Shown one piece after another: positions 19,684 through 28,126 of a DNA stretch of 45,730 nt. The position numbers and the translations under genes are program-made. How positions within the stretch are numbered: the stretch's first letter is position 1; each line of letters begins with the position of its first letter. The DNA comes from Gammaproteobacteria bacterium. Its GTDB lineage: Bacteria > Pseudomonadota > Gammaproteobacteria > Pseudomonadales > Oceanobacteraceae. The DNA lies in contig JABXIK010000017.1 of the NCBI GenBank assembly GCA_013373125.1, forward strand, positions 1-45,730, read 5' to 3'. The notes below the pieces were generated by a model. The model was not told where the DNA came from, ran no database searches, and worked only from the letters and a program-made list of their open reading frames with translations.

Positions 19684-20253
19684 ATGGCCAAAGCATCAGG
19701 TAATCGACTGCGCATCATAGGTGGTCAATGGCGCTCACGCATGCTCCCATTTCCGGATGTTGAAGGTCTTCGCCCCACCACTGATCGTGTCCGTGAAACA
19801 GTATTTAATTGGTTACAACCTTACTTACCTGGGGCCCGCGTATTGGACGTGTTCGCAGGTTCGGGCGCTTTAGGATTTGAAGCGCTTTCGCGCGAAGCCG
19901 AACAGGTGACATTTTTTGAAAAGCACCCAACGGCTGCTAAACAGTTACAAGACAATGCCAAAACATTACAAGCTAATAATGCTCGCATTCAACAAGGGGA
20001 TGCCCTGAGTTTATTAGCCATGGAAACGGCACCGTTTCATATTATTTTTCTCGACCCGCCTTTCAAAAAAGATTTACTGCCAAACTGTATTGAATTGATT
20101 GAACAACATTCACTGACCCAAACCGGCAGTTGGGTTTATATCGAAAGTGAACAAGAATTAACGCAATTGGCCATTCCCCATCATTGGCGCTTACATCGCG
20201 AGAAAAAAGCGGGGCAGGTGAAGTTGCGTTTATTTGAAGTCATGGATCGTTAA
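19684..20253 (+). CDS. rsmD: 16S rRNA (guanine(966)-N2)-methyltransferase
   Basis: Methylates G966 of 16S rRNA in the small subunit. The 189 residues have RIIGGQWRSRMLPFP near the start, SAM motif I VLDVFAGSGALGFEALSR, and the catalytic motif IV LDPPF. These identify RsmD clearly. Start ATG with SD AAGGT. It is directly downstream of the M16-like gene and probably in one transcript. Confidence 0.97.
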   Translation: MAKASGNRLRIIGGQWRSRMLPFPDVEGLRPTTDRVRETVFNWLQPYLPGARVLDVFAGSGALGFEALSREAEQVTFFEKHPTAAKQLQDNAKTLQANNARIQQGDALSLLAMETAPFHIIFLDPPFKKDLLPNCIELIEQHSLTQTGSWVYIESEQELTQLAIPHHWRLHREKKAGQVKLRLFEVMDR

Positions 20254-20298
20254 ACAAAAGTCCTTCTATTTGCCAAAGCACCTCTGTGTGTTTACTCT

Positions 20299-20323
20299 TT
20301 TGACCAGATTCCGTCTGGTCAAA
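20299..20323. repeat. perfect palindrome before the LAL regulator start
   Basis: TTTGACCAGA (20299-20308), 5-base spacer, TCTGGTCAAA (20314-20323), ending 4 bases before the ATG at 20328. There is no T-run after it and no SD between it and the ATG. It could be an operator for autoregulation or an RNA hairpin that limits translation of the regulator. Confidence 0.6.
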
Positions 20324-20327
20324 CCCC

Positions 20328-23084
20328 ATGAGCCCAACTGTATTAGTCAGCAAATTATCCATGCCGCGCTTGGCCAATCTGGTTCATCGACCGAGGTTAG
20401 TTGAGCAGCTTGACCAAGCTATTGAGTATCCACTTGTGGTGGTACAAAGTGCCGCCGGATTTGGCAAGACGCATCTGATTTATGATTGGTTGCAACATAA
20501 CAATCATCATGTTTGCTGGCTTTCTCTGGATGCTATGAACAATGTACCCAGTGAATTTTGGCGATACATATGCGCTAGCATTGAAGGTTTACATCCAAAT
20601 ATTACAGCCGAAGCCCAGGCCTTACTCAGCAATAGTTATATTGATGATGTAAGTGAAGTATGTGACCGTTTAATCACGGCGCTCAATCAATTCACTCGTC
20701 ATCGCCTGCGACCAAATCATTGCGTATTAGTGTTGGAGGATTTACATCACATAGACCATGAAACTATTCTGTCATCGTTATCAAGATTCATTGATCACAA
20801 GCCCTATTGGTTACAAGTTGTCATCACTTCTCGCGCCTTGCCGGCTCTACGTTTGCCCTATCGTCTTAGCCAAAAGCAAGCCAGTGTCATAAACGCCCAA
20901 GATCTCAACTACACACTTGAAGAATGTCAGCAGGTTTTAATTAAAGAACTGGGTCAATCCATAGACGAGACTGTCATTCAGGACATCTATGATAAAAGCC
21001 ATGGCTGGCCTGCTGCTGTCCAACTTTTAGGGCTTTCTATTCGCCATACAAAATTAAAGCCGGGTTCCTACAATTTAAACAGTGAATTCCTTTCTGAATA
21101 TTTGATGGAAGAAATTTATTCAAACCTTGATCCGAATACCCAAGTGTTACTGTGTATCGCGTGCTTACTCCCTAACTTCAATAAAGCTGCATTATCTTTT
21201 ATTACACAAACTCAGGTTTCTAAATCGGAATATGACGCCGTATTAAATAGCGGACTCATCAGGCAAGAACACGAAGACACTGTCTCATTACACGAATTAT
21301 TCCGCCAGCGGTTAGAGCAATACTTAACCGAAAATCGTCCACAAGATATTCAGTCATGGCGCAAGGCAGCGCTAGCATGGTTAGTTGATGCTGAACAATT
21401 TGAAGCCGCCTTTATATTGGCTATAAAAATGCAATACTGGGCTAGGGCCGCTCAAATTTTGGGGGATCTCTTTATCCATCCATCTAAAATTGGTCATCTA
21501 GATTATTTAGATTTTTTGCTTAACCACTTTACACAAGCACACATCAAAGCTTTGCCCAAACTAGGTTTGTTTCAATCCATCTTGTATTTCAGTCAGTTCA
21601 AGAAAAGCCTATTACATGAAAGTTTAAAACAAACCCAACTATGCCTTAACCAACTAGAAGATACACTCTCTCAGATCCATGATCCCAATCAGCATGCGGA
21701 TATATTGTTCGCAGCTGGTATTAAAAATTCACTGGAATTCAACGAGTTGATACAAGCCATGCAAATTTTAAAAGATTTAGTGTGCTTGTTTGATGGGAAA
21801 GTCGACCAGTTAAAATGTATTGATGAAGTATTTCAATTATCAGAACGTCACCCCATGTATTCTTGGTGGTATTACTTACAATTTGTACATGCGTTTATGC
21901 GTGAAGATTTTCCTCAAGCGATAGCTCTTGGTAAAAAAACGCTTAAAATTGCTCGCGAAAATAATGATGCATTATGTTGTATTACCACTGCCTCATGGTT
22001 ATCTCATGGCTTATATCAACACGGTGATTTGAAATCAGCTTTTGAATATTGCCTTGATGTTCAAACCTGGCTCGCTGAAATCAACGCCTTAAATTTACCC
22101 AATATTACAGCACTATACGGCGCTTTAGGTTTCCTTTACGTAGAAACACGAGACGTAGAAAATGCTTGGCGTATGTATGAAAAAGTCGAAGCCAGTATCA
22201 CTCCATTTTCAGAGCCAAGAGAAGTGGTATTTAATCAATATCATTTAAAGTTTCGCTTGCTTATGTGCTCTCAGGAATTCGACGCCGCCCAAGCGTGTAT
22301 TGATGATATCGTGCAATTTGAGAAAACACATATACACCAATATGAACACGCCAGTTATTCGGCTATGCCGGATGTAAGCATCCTAAATGCTCTATTACAG
22401 TTAAAACGAAACAATGTCATGCCAATCATTGAGTGGGCTATGCAATACTCGGAGCAGCAACCCATGGTGGCCATGAAGCAAAACTTTGAACAGTTTATTC
22501 GTATTATTGGACTGACGTTAAGCGGGCAAGATCTCAGTGAAGAGCATCAACAATTAATAAATACGGCGCAGTCATCTAAACACGTTTCCCGTGAGATTAG
22601 TTTGTCTTTATTTAAATGCTCATATTTATACGCACAAGGAGAGCATCAAGCAGCGCAAGAGATTTTTCATAAGACCGTGTCACGTGCCTATGCTTTAGGA
22701 TATCGCCAATTAATACTGGATGCCGGCCATGTGATCATTTCTCTATTAGAAAATATATCCCCCACTTCAAATCTTGTAGAAATCCGCGAGACTCTCTTAC
22801 ACAAAGTAGAATATGCACAACCAAGCACCACAACCTCTTCATCAGCAACACACTCAAGTCTGACCAAGGAAGCGCATAGGCATGCGCAACAGTTCTCTGC
22901 ACTCACCCCAAGAGAAACCGAAATATTGGAACAAGTCGCACAAGGCAAACGCAATCAAGACATTGCTGCCACTTTGCGCATTACACTGCCCACAGTTAAA
23001 CGCCACATTCAAAATATTTACAGCAAGCTAGATATTCACTCCCGTACAGAAGCTGCACTTTTGTTCAATGCCATCAAGATTTGA
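20328..23084 (+). CDS. LuxR family regulator of the MalT/LAL type
   Basis: Large ATP-binding LuxR-type activator of 918 residues. The N-terminal STAND/AAA-like part has Walker A at 41-49 (SAAGFGKTH) and a Walker-B-like CVLVLEDLHHI, then a helical, TPR-like middle (about 350-830) that in relatives binds the inducer, and a C-terminal LuxR helix-turn-helix (about 855-915: LTPRETEILEQVAQGKRNQDIA, TVKRHIQNIYSKLDI). The family includes MalT and AlkS; the inducer cannot be read from the sequence. No recognisable SD; a palindrome ends just before the ATG. It stands immediately upstream of the cotH-VTC-DUF4956-porin operon in the same direction and is a likely activator of it; MalT-type proteins often act together with CRP, and a CRP-like site lies in the 183-base gap before the operon. 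Confidence 0.92.
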   Translation: MSPTVLVSKLSMPRLANLVHRPRLVEQLDQAIEYPLVVVQSAAGFGKTHLIYDWLQHNNHHVCWLSLDAMNNVPSEFWRYICASIEGLHPNITAEAQALLSNSYIDDVSEVCDRLITALNQFTRHRLRPNHCVLVLEDLHHIDHETILSSLSRFIDHKPYWLQVVITSRALPALRLPYRLSQKQASVINAQDLNYTLEECQQVLIKELGQSIDETVIQDIYDKSHGWPAAVQLLGLSIRHTKLKPGSYNLNSEFLSEYLMEEIYSNLDPNTQVLLCIACLLPNFNKAALSFITQTQVSKSEYDAVLNSGLIRQEHEDTVSLHELFRQRLEQYLTENRPQDIQSWRKAALAWLVDAEQFEAAFILAIKMQYWARAAQILGDLFIHPSKIGHLDYLDFLLNHFTQAHIKALPKLGLFQSILYFSQFKKSLLHESLKQTQLCLNQLEDTLSQIHDPNQHADILFAAGIKNSLEFNELIQAMQILKDLVCLFDGKVDQLKCIDEVFQLSERHPMYSWWYYLQFVHAFMREDFPQAIALGKKTLKIARENNDALCCITTASWLSHGLYQHGDLKSAFEYCLDVQTWLAEINALNLPNITALYGALGFLYVETRDVENAWRMYEKVEASITPFSEPREVVFNQYHLKFRLLMCSQEFDAAQACIDDIVQFEKTHIHQYEHASYSAMPDVSILNALLQLKRNNVMPIIEWAMQYSEQQPMVAMKQNFEQFIRIIGLTLSGQDLSEEHQQLINTAQSSKHVSREISLSLFKCSYLYAQGEHQAAQEIFHKTVSRAYALGYRQLILDAGHVIISLLENISPTSNLVEIRETLLHKVEYAQPSTTTSSSATHSSLTKEAHRHAQQFSALTPRETEILEQVAQGKRNQDIAATLRITLPTVKRHIQNIYSKLDIHSRTEAALLFNAIKI

Positions 23085-23145
23085 TGGCTCCACACTGAGT
23101 CTCATTAGACAGCCTTAGCCGTTTTACTCCCTACACCCAAAATAA

Positions 23146-23161
23146 TGTGACTTCCATCACA
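23146..23161. promoter_or_regulatory. CRP/Vfr-type binding site upstream of cotH
   Basis: TGTGA-CTTCCA-TCACA: both half-sites match the CRP consensus exactly with the standard 6-base spacer. The centre is about 114 bases before the cotH ATG and 70 bases after the LAL stop. cAMP-CRP control of the operon is the likely reading. Confidence 0.7.
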
Positions 23162-23204
23162 AAATATCTCCACCACCTACACCTTTCGTAGGCTTCGACC
23201 TTTC

Positions 23205-23237
23205 CACAAGCGGCCTAACCTCAAGCTCACAAGTGGC
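23205..23237 (+). repeat. direct repeat of a 10-base motif between the CRP-type site and cotH
   Basis: CACAAGCGGC (23205-23214) and CACAAGTGGC (23228-23237) differ in one base and are spaced 23 bases, about two helical turns, start to start. Such phased repeats suit an activator such as the upstream LAL protein, but this is only a suggestion. Confidence 0.35.
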
Positions 23238-23267
23238 TAAATGCACGCTTACCGAAAGGACATCACC

Positions 23268-25025
23268 ATGGAAACACATCTCTCATTACCCATTTTATTA
23301 TCCATATTGGCAATGACTACCGCCTGTGGGTCCGGTAGCACCGCCCCCACTGATAACGAAGATTTCTTTGTTCCCAATGATTTAGGTGCTGTCAGTGACA
23401 ACCCTTTCGATCAAGACAGACTCATGATCGTGCAGGTAAATATGCCCGCTTCAGATTTTGAGGCCCTCGCATGGGAGGGACGTTCGCTGGATGTAGGTAT
23501 CAGCCAATGTCCTTCCCATGATTTTGAGTACACTGAATTCAAAGCCAAGGTAAACATTGATGGCGAAGTCTTAGACGACGTGATCATTCGCAAAAAAGGG
23601 TATCTCGGTTCACTTAGTCCAACCAAACCCTCGCTTAAACTGGATTTTGATGAAGCGGTAGAAGGGCGTCGATTTAAAGGCCTTAAACGCATGACCTTAA
23701 ATAATAATCGACAAGACCCAACTCATGCGCGTCAATGCCTTGCCTATTCATTATATGAAAAAGCCGGTATTCGTGTACCTCGATGCTCATTGGCCCAAGT
23801 GTATGTGAATGGAAACCACCTGGGTATTTATACCCATGTGGAAAGCATTAAAAAGCCATTTCTTGAGCGTGTATTTAACGATAAAAGCGGTAACTTGTAT
23901 GAAGCTCAAGTATCCGATTTTGGCCAGTCTTTGAATGATTCATTTCAATTAAAAACCAATAAAACGCTCAATGATCGCAGCGACTTACAAGCCGTAGCCA
24001 ATGCCCTAGACATTGAAAACGACGCAGAATTTCTCAACACTATTGGTAACCTAATTGCTTTAGATGAGTTCATCAGTTATTGGGCCATCGACACTCTTAC
24101 TGGAAATTGGGATTCCGCTACCGGCAATGCCAACAATTATTATATTTACCACAACCCAAGTGATCAAAAATTCCATTTTATTCCTTGGGGGTTGGATGCC
24201 GCCTTTACCGGCAGCAATATTCTAAAACCCAACAACGGCCCTCTTTACAATAGCCACCGCCTAGCTAAACGATTATTTGCCATTGACTCCAGTCGCGCAG
24301 ACTACTACGCACGCATCAACACATTCATAGACGATATATGGCAAGTGAATGAGTTGACTACTTACATAGATAAAATCCAATCATTAACCAATTCATCATC
24401 AACCGAAGTCAACCAGTTAAAAACATTCATCACGGGCAACACCATAGAAAATAAAGCCAGTCATAAAGATACAATATTGGCTGCCATAGAAAACAACGGT
24501 GATGATCAAATCGATTACTCACTAAATGATGAGGCACCTAACTGTGACCCTATTTCAAGCACCAGTATCACAGCCTCGTTTGAAAGTATCGATGATAACG
24601 ACAAAGGTAGCTTTACATTTGAAAATGCACAGGGTACGCAAATCACCGCAAACATTACTTGGGTCAGTTTAGGCGAAGAAGATATAGACGGTATTGTTGT
24701 CACATCCGACACCAGTACATTACCAAGCACAACCGCATTAACTTTAATCGGTGTTGATCAAGCTAGTGTCTTTCGTGGAGATGATCCTGTGGATGCTTAT
24801 GTATTACAGGTCACTGTTGAATCCCCAAACTACAAAACATCGTCGACTAATTTGCATGGCTTTGCCAATAGTTTAATGCTGTTCAAGGTCTTAGAAGACA
24901 AAAAGCTTGAGTTAATTGCAACCGGTCGCAGCGGCACAATTGCTTTTACATCAGCAGGTACAGGAGGGAGTGGCAATCCAATAAAAGGCAGTGTATCCGC
25001 CATCATGGGGCATTTCATACCATGA
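23268..25025 (+). CDS. CotH kinase family lipoprotein
   Basis: Predicted exported lipoprotein of 585 residues in which the CotH fold (atypical protein kinase of secreted proteins) is recognisable. Signal peptide 1-19 ends in TTAC with the lipid-bearing C20. The CotH part (about 45-370) shows KPSLKLDFDE, the segment around RMTLNNNRQDPTHARQ, YVNGNHLGIYTHVE, NWDSATGNANNYYIYHN and the metal-binding motif PWGLDAAF. The C-terminal 150 residues are a beta-rich domain I do not recognise. I start at 23268 because GAAAGGA lies 7 bases upstream; an ATG at 23241 is in frame but lacks an SD and would spoil the signal peptide. Its TGA overlaps the next ATG by 4 bases. Target and activity are not known; location should be periplasmic or outer-membrane. 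Confidence 0.88.
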   Translation: METHLSLPILLSILAMTTACGSGSTAPTDNEDFFVPNDLGAVSDNPFDQDRLMIVQVNMPASDFEALAWEGRSLDVGISQCPSHDFEYTEFKAKVNIDGEVLDDVIIRKKGYLGSLSPTKPSLKLDFDEAVEGRRFKGLKRMTLNNNRQDPTHARQCLAYSLYEKAGIRVPRCSLAQVYVNGNHLGIYTHVESIKKPFLERVFNDKSGNLYEAQVSDFGQSLNDSFQLKTNKTLNDRSDLQAVANALDIENDAEFLNTIGNLIALDEFISYWAIDTLTGNWDSATGNANNYYIYHNPSDQKFHFIPWGLDAAFTGSNILKPNNGPLYNSHRLAKRLFAIDSSRADYYARINTFIDDIWQVNELTTYIDKIQSLTNSSSTEVNQLKTFITGNTIENKASHKDTILAAIENNGDDQIDYSLNDEAPNCDPISSTSITASFESIDDNDKGSFTFENAQGTQITANITWVSLGEEDIDGIVVTSDTSTLPSTTALTLIGVDQASVFRGDDPVDAYVLQVTVESPNYKTSSTNLHGFANSLMLFKVLEDKKLELIATGRSGTIAFTSAGTGGSGNPIKGSVSAIMGHFIP

Positions 25026-25858
25026 TAAATCAGGCTCAAAAAGAAATTGGCGTCGACTCAACACATCAAGTCGACTCCCTGATGAACACTCTTAATCAAT
25101 TTAAAACCCACAATCTTTCTGATCAAGATCGCGCCAGTTTATTGGATAGAGTAGACGACAAGTTCGTAATCAAACATGCAGATTTATCAGAATTATTCAC
25201 CAGTATGCTACCAGATTACACTTTATTAAATCAGGGAGATATTTATCGGTTTCAATATGAAACGAACTACTTTGATACTGAAAACTTCAAACTCTTTCAT
25301 ATGCATCATGCTGGTAAATCCAATAGATTGAAACTACGTATTCGTAATTATATTAATAGTAAACAGTCTTTCTTTGAGATTAAAAAAAAGAATAACAAAG
25401 GCCTTACTACAAAATTACGAAAACAACGTGCGTTCTTATTTTCAAGTTCGAAATTCGATAATGCTTTTCTAAAAAATGCATCTATAGAACTAACATATCC
25501 GCTTAAAAGTAAGCTCATCGTACGCTATCAACGAATTACGTTTATGCACAAACACGCTAACCAACGAATTACCGTAGATACACAACTACATTTTTTCGAT
25601 CCAAATGCCAAGCAATCCTGTGAAATAAAAGATGGCGCCATAATTGAGATAAAACGTCAACGTGGCGATCACTCACTTAAGCATTCAAGCGTCCATCAAT
25701 ATCTCAAACAAAAAGGTTATCGCACAAATACCTTCAGCAAATATTGCATGGGTTGCTTGCTTTGCCAAATACCAAATATTAAGCACAACAACTTTAAAGC
25801 AAATCTAATCGCAATCAAAAAATCGTTTACGTTAGCATTTATGGGAGATCCAATATGA
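25022..25858 (+). CDS. VTC-domain polyphosphate polymerase-like protein
   Basis: Soluble protein of 278 residues with the VTC fold, the catalytic domain of the yeast polyphosphate polymerase Vtc4, which polymerises the gamma-phosphate of ATP. Visible tunnel-type features: R43/K47 (DRVDDKFVIK), R102-x-K104-x-R106-x-R108, E119-x-K121 in FFEIKKK, R168-x2-R171, R182/D186 (QRITVD), E209-x-K211 and the typical ending SKYC (239-242). No signal peptide or membrane helix, so the domain is cytoplasmic. ATGA overlaps join it to cotH before and DUF4956 after. Polymerase activity is inferred from family and residues, not shown. A related triphosphate-tunnel enzyme is the main alternative. Confidence 0.87.
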   Translation: MINQAQKEIGVDSTHQVDSLMNTLNQFKTHNLSDQDRASLLDRVDDKFVIKHADLSELFTSMLPDYTLLNQGDIYRFQYETNYFDTENFKLFHMHHAGKSNRLKLRIRNYINSKQSFFEIKKKNNKGLTTKLRKQRAFLFSSSKFDNAFLKNASIELTYPLKSKLIVRYQRITFMHKHANQRITVDTQLHFFDPNAKQSCEIKDGAIIEIKRQRGDHSLKHSSVHQYLKQKGYRTNTFSKYCMGCLLCQIPNIKHNNFKANLIAIKKSFTLAFMGDPI

Positions 25859-26481
25859 TTCAGTTCCACGTGGATTTTATATATGGCCTTGCCATTAACT
25901 TCGGCGCCATCTTTATTCTCGCTATCCTGTGTTATTACCAGTTTAGTGAGAACCGCGCACACACCAGTGCCTTTATTTTATTTGGCATGGGCGTGTTCAT
26001 TATCACGGCTCTACTGCATAAAACGGATATTTCAATGGGGTTTGCATTTGGCTTATTTGCCGTATTCTCGATGTTACGCTATCGAACAGAATCCATCTCA
26101 GTAAAAGAAATGACATACCTTTTTTTGGTCATTGCCATCTCATTACTGAATGCAGTATCTGGCCTGTCTCCGCTAGAGCTGATCATCATAGATAGCATTA
26201 TCATCGCATTAGCTTATTTACTCGAAACCAATACCTTAATGGAGAAGCTATCTGAACGTATTATCGAATATGAAAAAATTGAAAACATACGACCCGAAAA
26301 TCTACAACGATTAAAAAACGACATTCAAGATCGTACCGGCTGGCAGGTTAAACGCATTGATATTCTATACGTGGATTTTCTTAAAGACACTGCAAAAATC
26401 AAAGTGAGGTTTAAACCAAGCTTACAAGGCTGCGAAGAAACGACACAGGCAAGTCATGATAAAAGTCAGTCCTATGAATAA
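25855..26481 (+). CDS. DUF4956 membrane protein
   Basis: Protein of 208 residues with about four to five membrane helices in the first 130 residues and a cytoplasmic alpha/beta tail. The core FGLFAVFSMLRYRTESISVKEMTYLF (split across about residues 60-90) is the DUF4956 hallmark. Genes of this family are commonly next to VTC-domain genes, so it may anchor the polymerase or translocate its product; this is inference. The start overlaps the VTC stop (ATGA), and the porin gene starts inside its last codons. Confidence 0.86.
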   Translation: MIQFHVDFIYGLAINFGAIFILAILCYYQFSENRAHTSAFILFGMGVFIITALLHKTDISMGFAFGLFAVFSMLRYRTESISVKEMTYLFLVIAISLLNAVSGLSPLELIIIDSIIIALAYLLETNTLMEKLSERIIEYEKIENIRPENLQRLKNDIQDRTGWQVKRIDILYVDFLKDTAKIKVRFKPSLQGCEETTQASHDKSQSYE

Positions 26482-27583
26482 ATATTTATACATACTTCTC
26501 ACTCCGTTTTTCTTCACTTTATGCCATGCTAATAACGTAAAGTGGTCAACACGCATAATGATCGACGCCGACCAAGCCGGTGCGTTTTATCAAAAGGATG
26601 CCACTGATTCAACAAACCCAAAGACATCTACAGAGCTTGCGTCCCTCAAGTCATCCTTGAAATATACATTCAACCAATCTTTCGATAGCAAATTCCAATT
26701 GGATATCAGTAGGCCCGCCAATGACGATCATGAAACCAAAATAGAATGGAAAGACGTATATCTAAGGTGGCACCCTACAGGCCACCTAAAAACACAAGTA
26801 GGTCAATTCAAAGAACCGCTTGGTCACGATAGGCTACTGGGCTCAGGAGATCGTATGACAATAGAAGCGTCCATGGCCACTTCCGCATTCACACCAGGGC
26901 GCAGCCTAGGAGCGGGTGTACAACTCCAAGATCAAACCAAAACCATCAGCGTTGGCATCTTTGACATTCAAGACGATGACATAAACCACGGCTACGCATT
27001 AACCACACGCACTACGACCAGCATGTTTCATTCTACCAAGTCGCCTGTGCATTTGGGCGTGGGCTATTCCTATCGATCCATGCCTAACAACCTATTCCAA
27101 ATAAAAGAGCGGGGTGAAGTAAATACCGCCGACAATATCATCCGCAGCCCAAGGTTCTATGCTGATACACAACAAATCGCTAATTTCGAATTGGGTACTG
27201 TATTAAATCGTTTTTGGCTGATGAGTGAATTTTTTACAACTCAAATACACCAAGAGGATGGAAGCGAATGGCTTTTTTCTGGTTTCTATCTTCAAGTCTC
27301 TGCCTCTTTGTTTGGTGATGCCGGGAAATTTAAACACGGCATTTTTAAACCCGCCAAACATCGATCCAATGACATAGAATGGGTAATACGATACTCAGGC
27401 ATCTCACTAAAAGATAACAACTTAGGGAGCGAAGCATCGAGTACGCTTTTTGGTCTCAATTATTATTTTAAAAAGCAAACTAGCTTCATGTTAAATATTA
27501 TTACTCCAAATATCTCAGGCAATGTTGTGAATACCAATCAAACAGGCGAGGCCATATCTCTTCGCTTTAAGCATATTTTTTAA
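26474..27583 (+). CDS. OprO/OprP-like phosphate-selective porin
   Basis: Outer-membrane beta-barrel of 369 residues. A signal peptide (MNKYLYILLTPFFF, cut after LCHA) is followed by alternating beta-strand patterns and a C-terminal phenylalanine (RFKHIF), the BAM recognition end. The motif VGQFKEPLGHDRL with the following TIEASMATSAFTPGRSLGAG matches the Porin_O_P family, whose characterised members pass phosphate or pyrophosphate/polyphosphate. Substrate here is inferred. I start at 26474, giving an 8-base overlap with DUF4956; an in-frame ATG at 26456 would add six residues and has a weak AGG upstream, and cannot be excluded. Last gene of the cotH operon. Confidence 0.82.
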   Translation: MNKYLYILLTPFFFTLCHANNVKWSTRIMIDADQAGAFYQKDATDSTNPKTSTELASLKSSLKYTFNQSFDSKFQLDISRPANDDHETKIEWKDVYLRWHPTGHLKTQVGQFKEPLGHDRLLGSGDRMTIEASMATSAFTPGRSLGAGVQLQDQTKTISVGIFDIQDDDINHGYALTTRTTTSMFHSTKSPVHLGVGYSYRSMPNNLFQIKERGEVNTADNIIRSPRFYADTQQIANFELGTVLNRFWLMSEFFTTQIHQEDGSEWLFSGFYLQVSASLFGDAGKFKHGIFKPAKHRSNDIEWVIRYSGISLKDNNLGSEASSTLFGLNYYFKKQTSFMLNIITPNISGNVVNTNQTGEAISLRFKHIF

Positions 27584-27588
27584 TCAGA

Positions 27589-27701
27589 TTAATTGAATTC
27601 TTCCCATAGCAAATCAGATACACAGTGTTCTAATAAATCCGCTTGCTTTTCATATGCCAACTCTTTAGAGTCCGCGCTTTTTTGACGATCCCCCCATGAG
27701 C
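27589..27701 (-). other. short open frame or gene remnant between porin and globin
   Basis: The minus strand has an in-frame stretch ending at TAA 27591-27589 that codes for a helical-looking tail (KELAYEKQADLLEHC, ending LLWEEFN). A GTG at about 27701 could start it, giving about 37 residues. The composition looks protein-like, but no family is recognised and no SD is seen. It could be a small gene or the leftover 3' end of a lost one. Confidence 0.25.
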
Positions 27702-28097
27702 ACACCCGCAGATTTAGTATTTCAAAGTTATGGTCGAGCTTGTAATCAAGCGGACTTTTTCGAATATTTTTATGGCGCTTTTATGAGCAAGTCTGAAGAC
27801 ATTCGCGCCATGTTTAAAAATACAAAAATGGAAACCCAGCGTGGATTACTACGCGGCGGAATCATGTGGTTAATCATGCATGCTCGTGGCATGCCAGATA
27901 CAAAAATACGTGCACTTGGTGAAAGTCATAGTAAAAAGAATATGGACATCCACCCAATGCATTATGGTTTATGGCTGGATGCTTTGATTGAAACGCTAGA
28001 AAAGTTTGACCCAGAATTCAACCAAGAACTTGGATCAACTTGGCGTGAAGTATTGCTACCTGGGATTCAAATGATACAGAACATGTATCATGATTAA
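27696..28097 (+). CDS. globin family haem protein
   Basis: Cytoplasmic single-domain globin-like protein of 133 residues. By alignment in mind with Vitreoscilla haemoglobin, F40 fits the CD1 phenylalanine, Q48 the distal E7 position and H78 (in ALGESHSKKN) the proximal F8 histidine; HYGLWLDALIE matches the G-helix entry. Likely haem and O2/NO binding; the family includes Pseudomonas proteins of similar length with no fixed role. No SD is visible before the ATG (a C-run precedes it). It stands alone 112 bases after the porin gene and ends before a terminator. Confidence 0.78.
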   Translation: MSTPADLVFQSYGRACNQADFFEYFYGAFMSKSEDIRAMFKNTKMETQRGLLRGGIMWLIMHARGMPDTKIRALGESHSKKNMDIHPMHYGLWLDALIETLEKFDPEFNQELGSTWREVLLPGIQMIQNMYHD

Positions 28098-28099
28098 TA

Positions 28100-28126
28100 T
28101 AAAGGGGCAAAAGCCCCTTTTTTATT
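28100..28126. terminator. bidirectional terminator, globin / exported TSP3-type protein
   Basis: Perfect 8-bp stem AAAGGGGC/GCCCCTTT (28101-28108 with 28113-28120), 4-base loop, T-run on the plus strand. On the minus strand it begins right at the stop codon of the convergent gene. Confidence 0.85.

Noticed and set aside
20299..20323. Terminator of rsmD
   Set aside because: The stem is perfect but AAACCCC follows it on the plus strand; no T-tract, so an operator or RNA structure is likelier.
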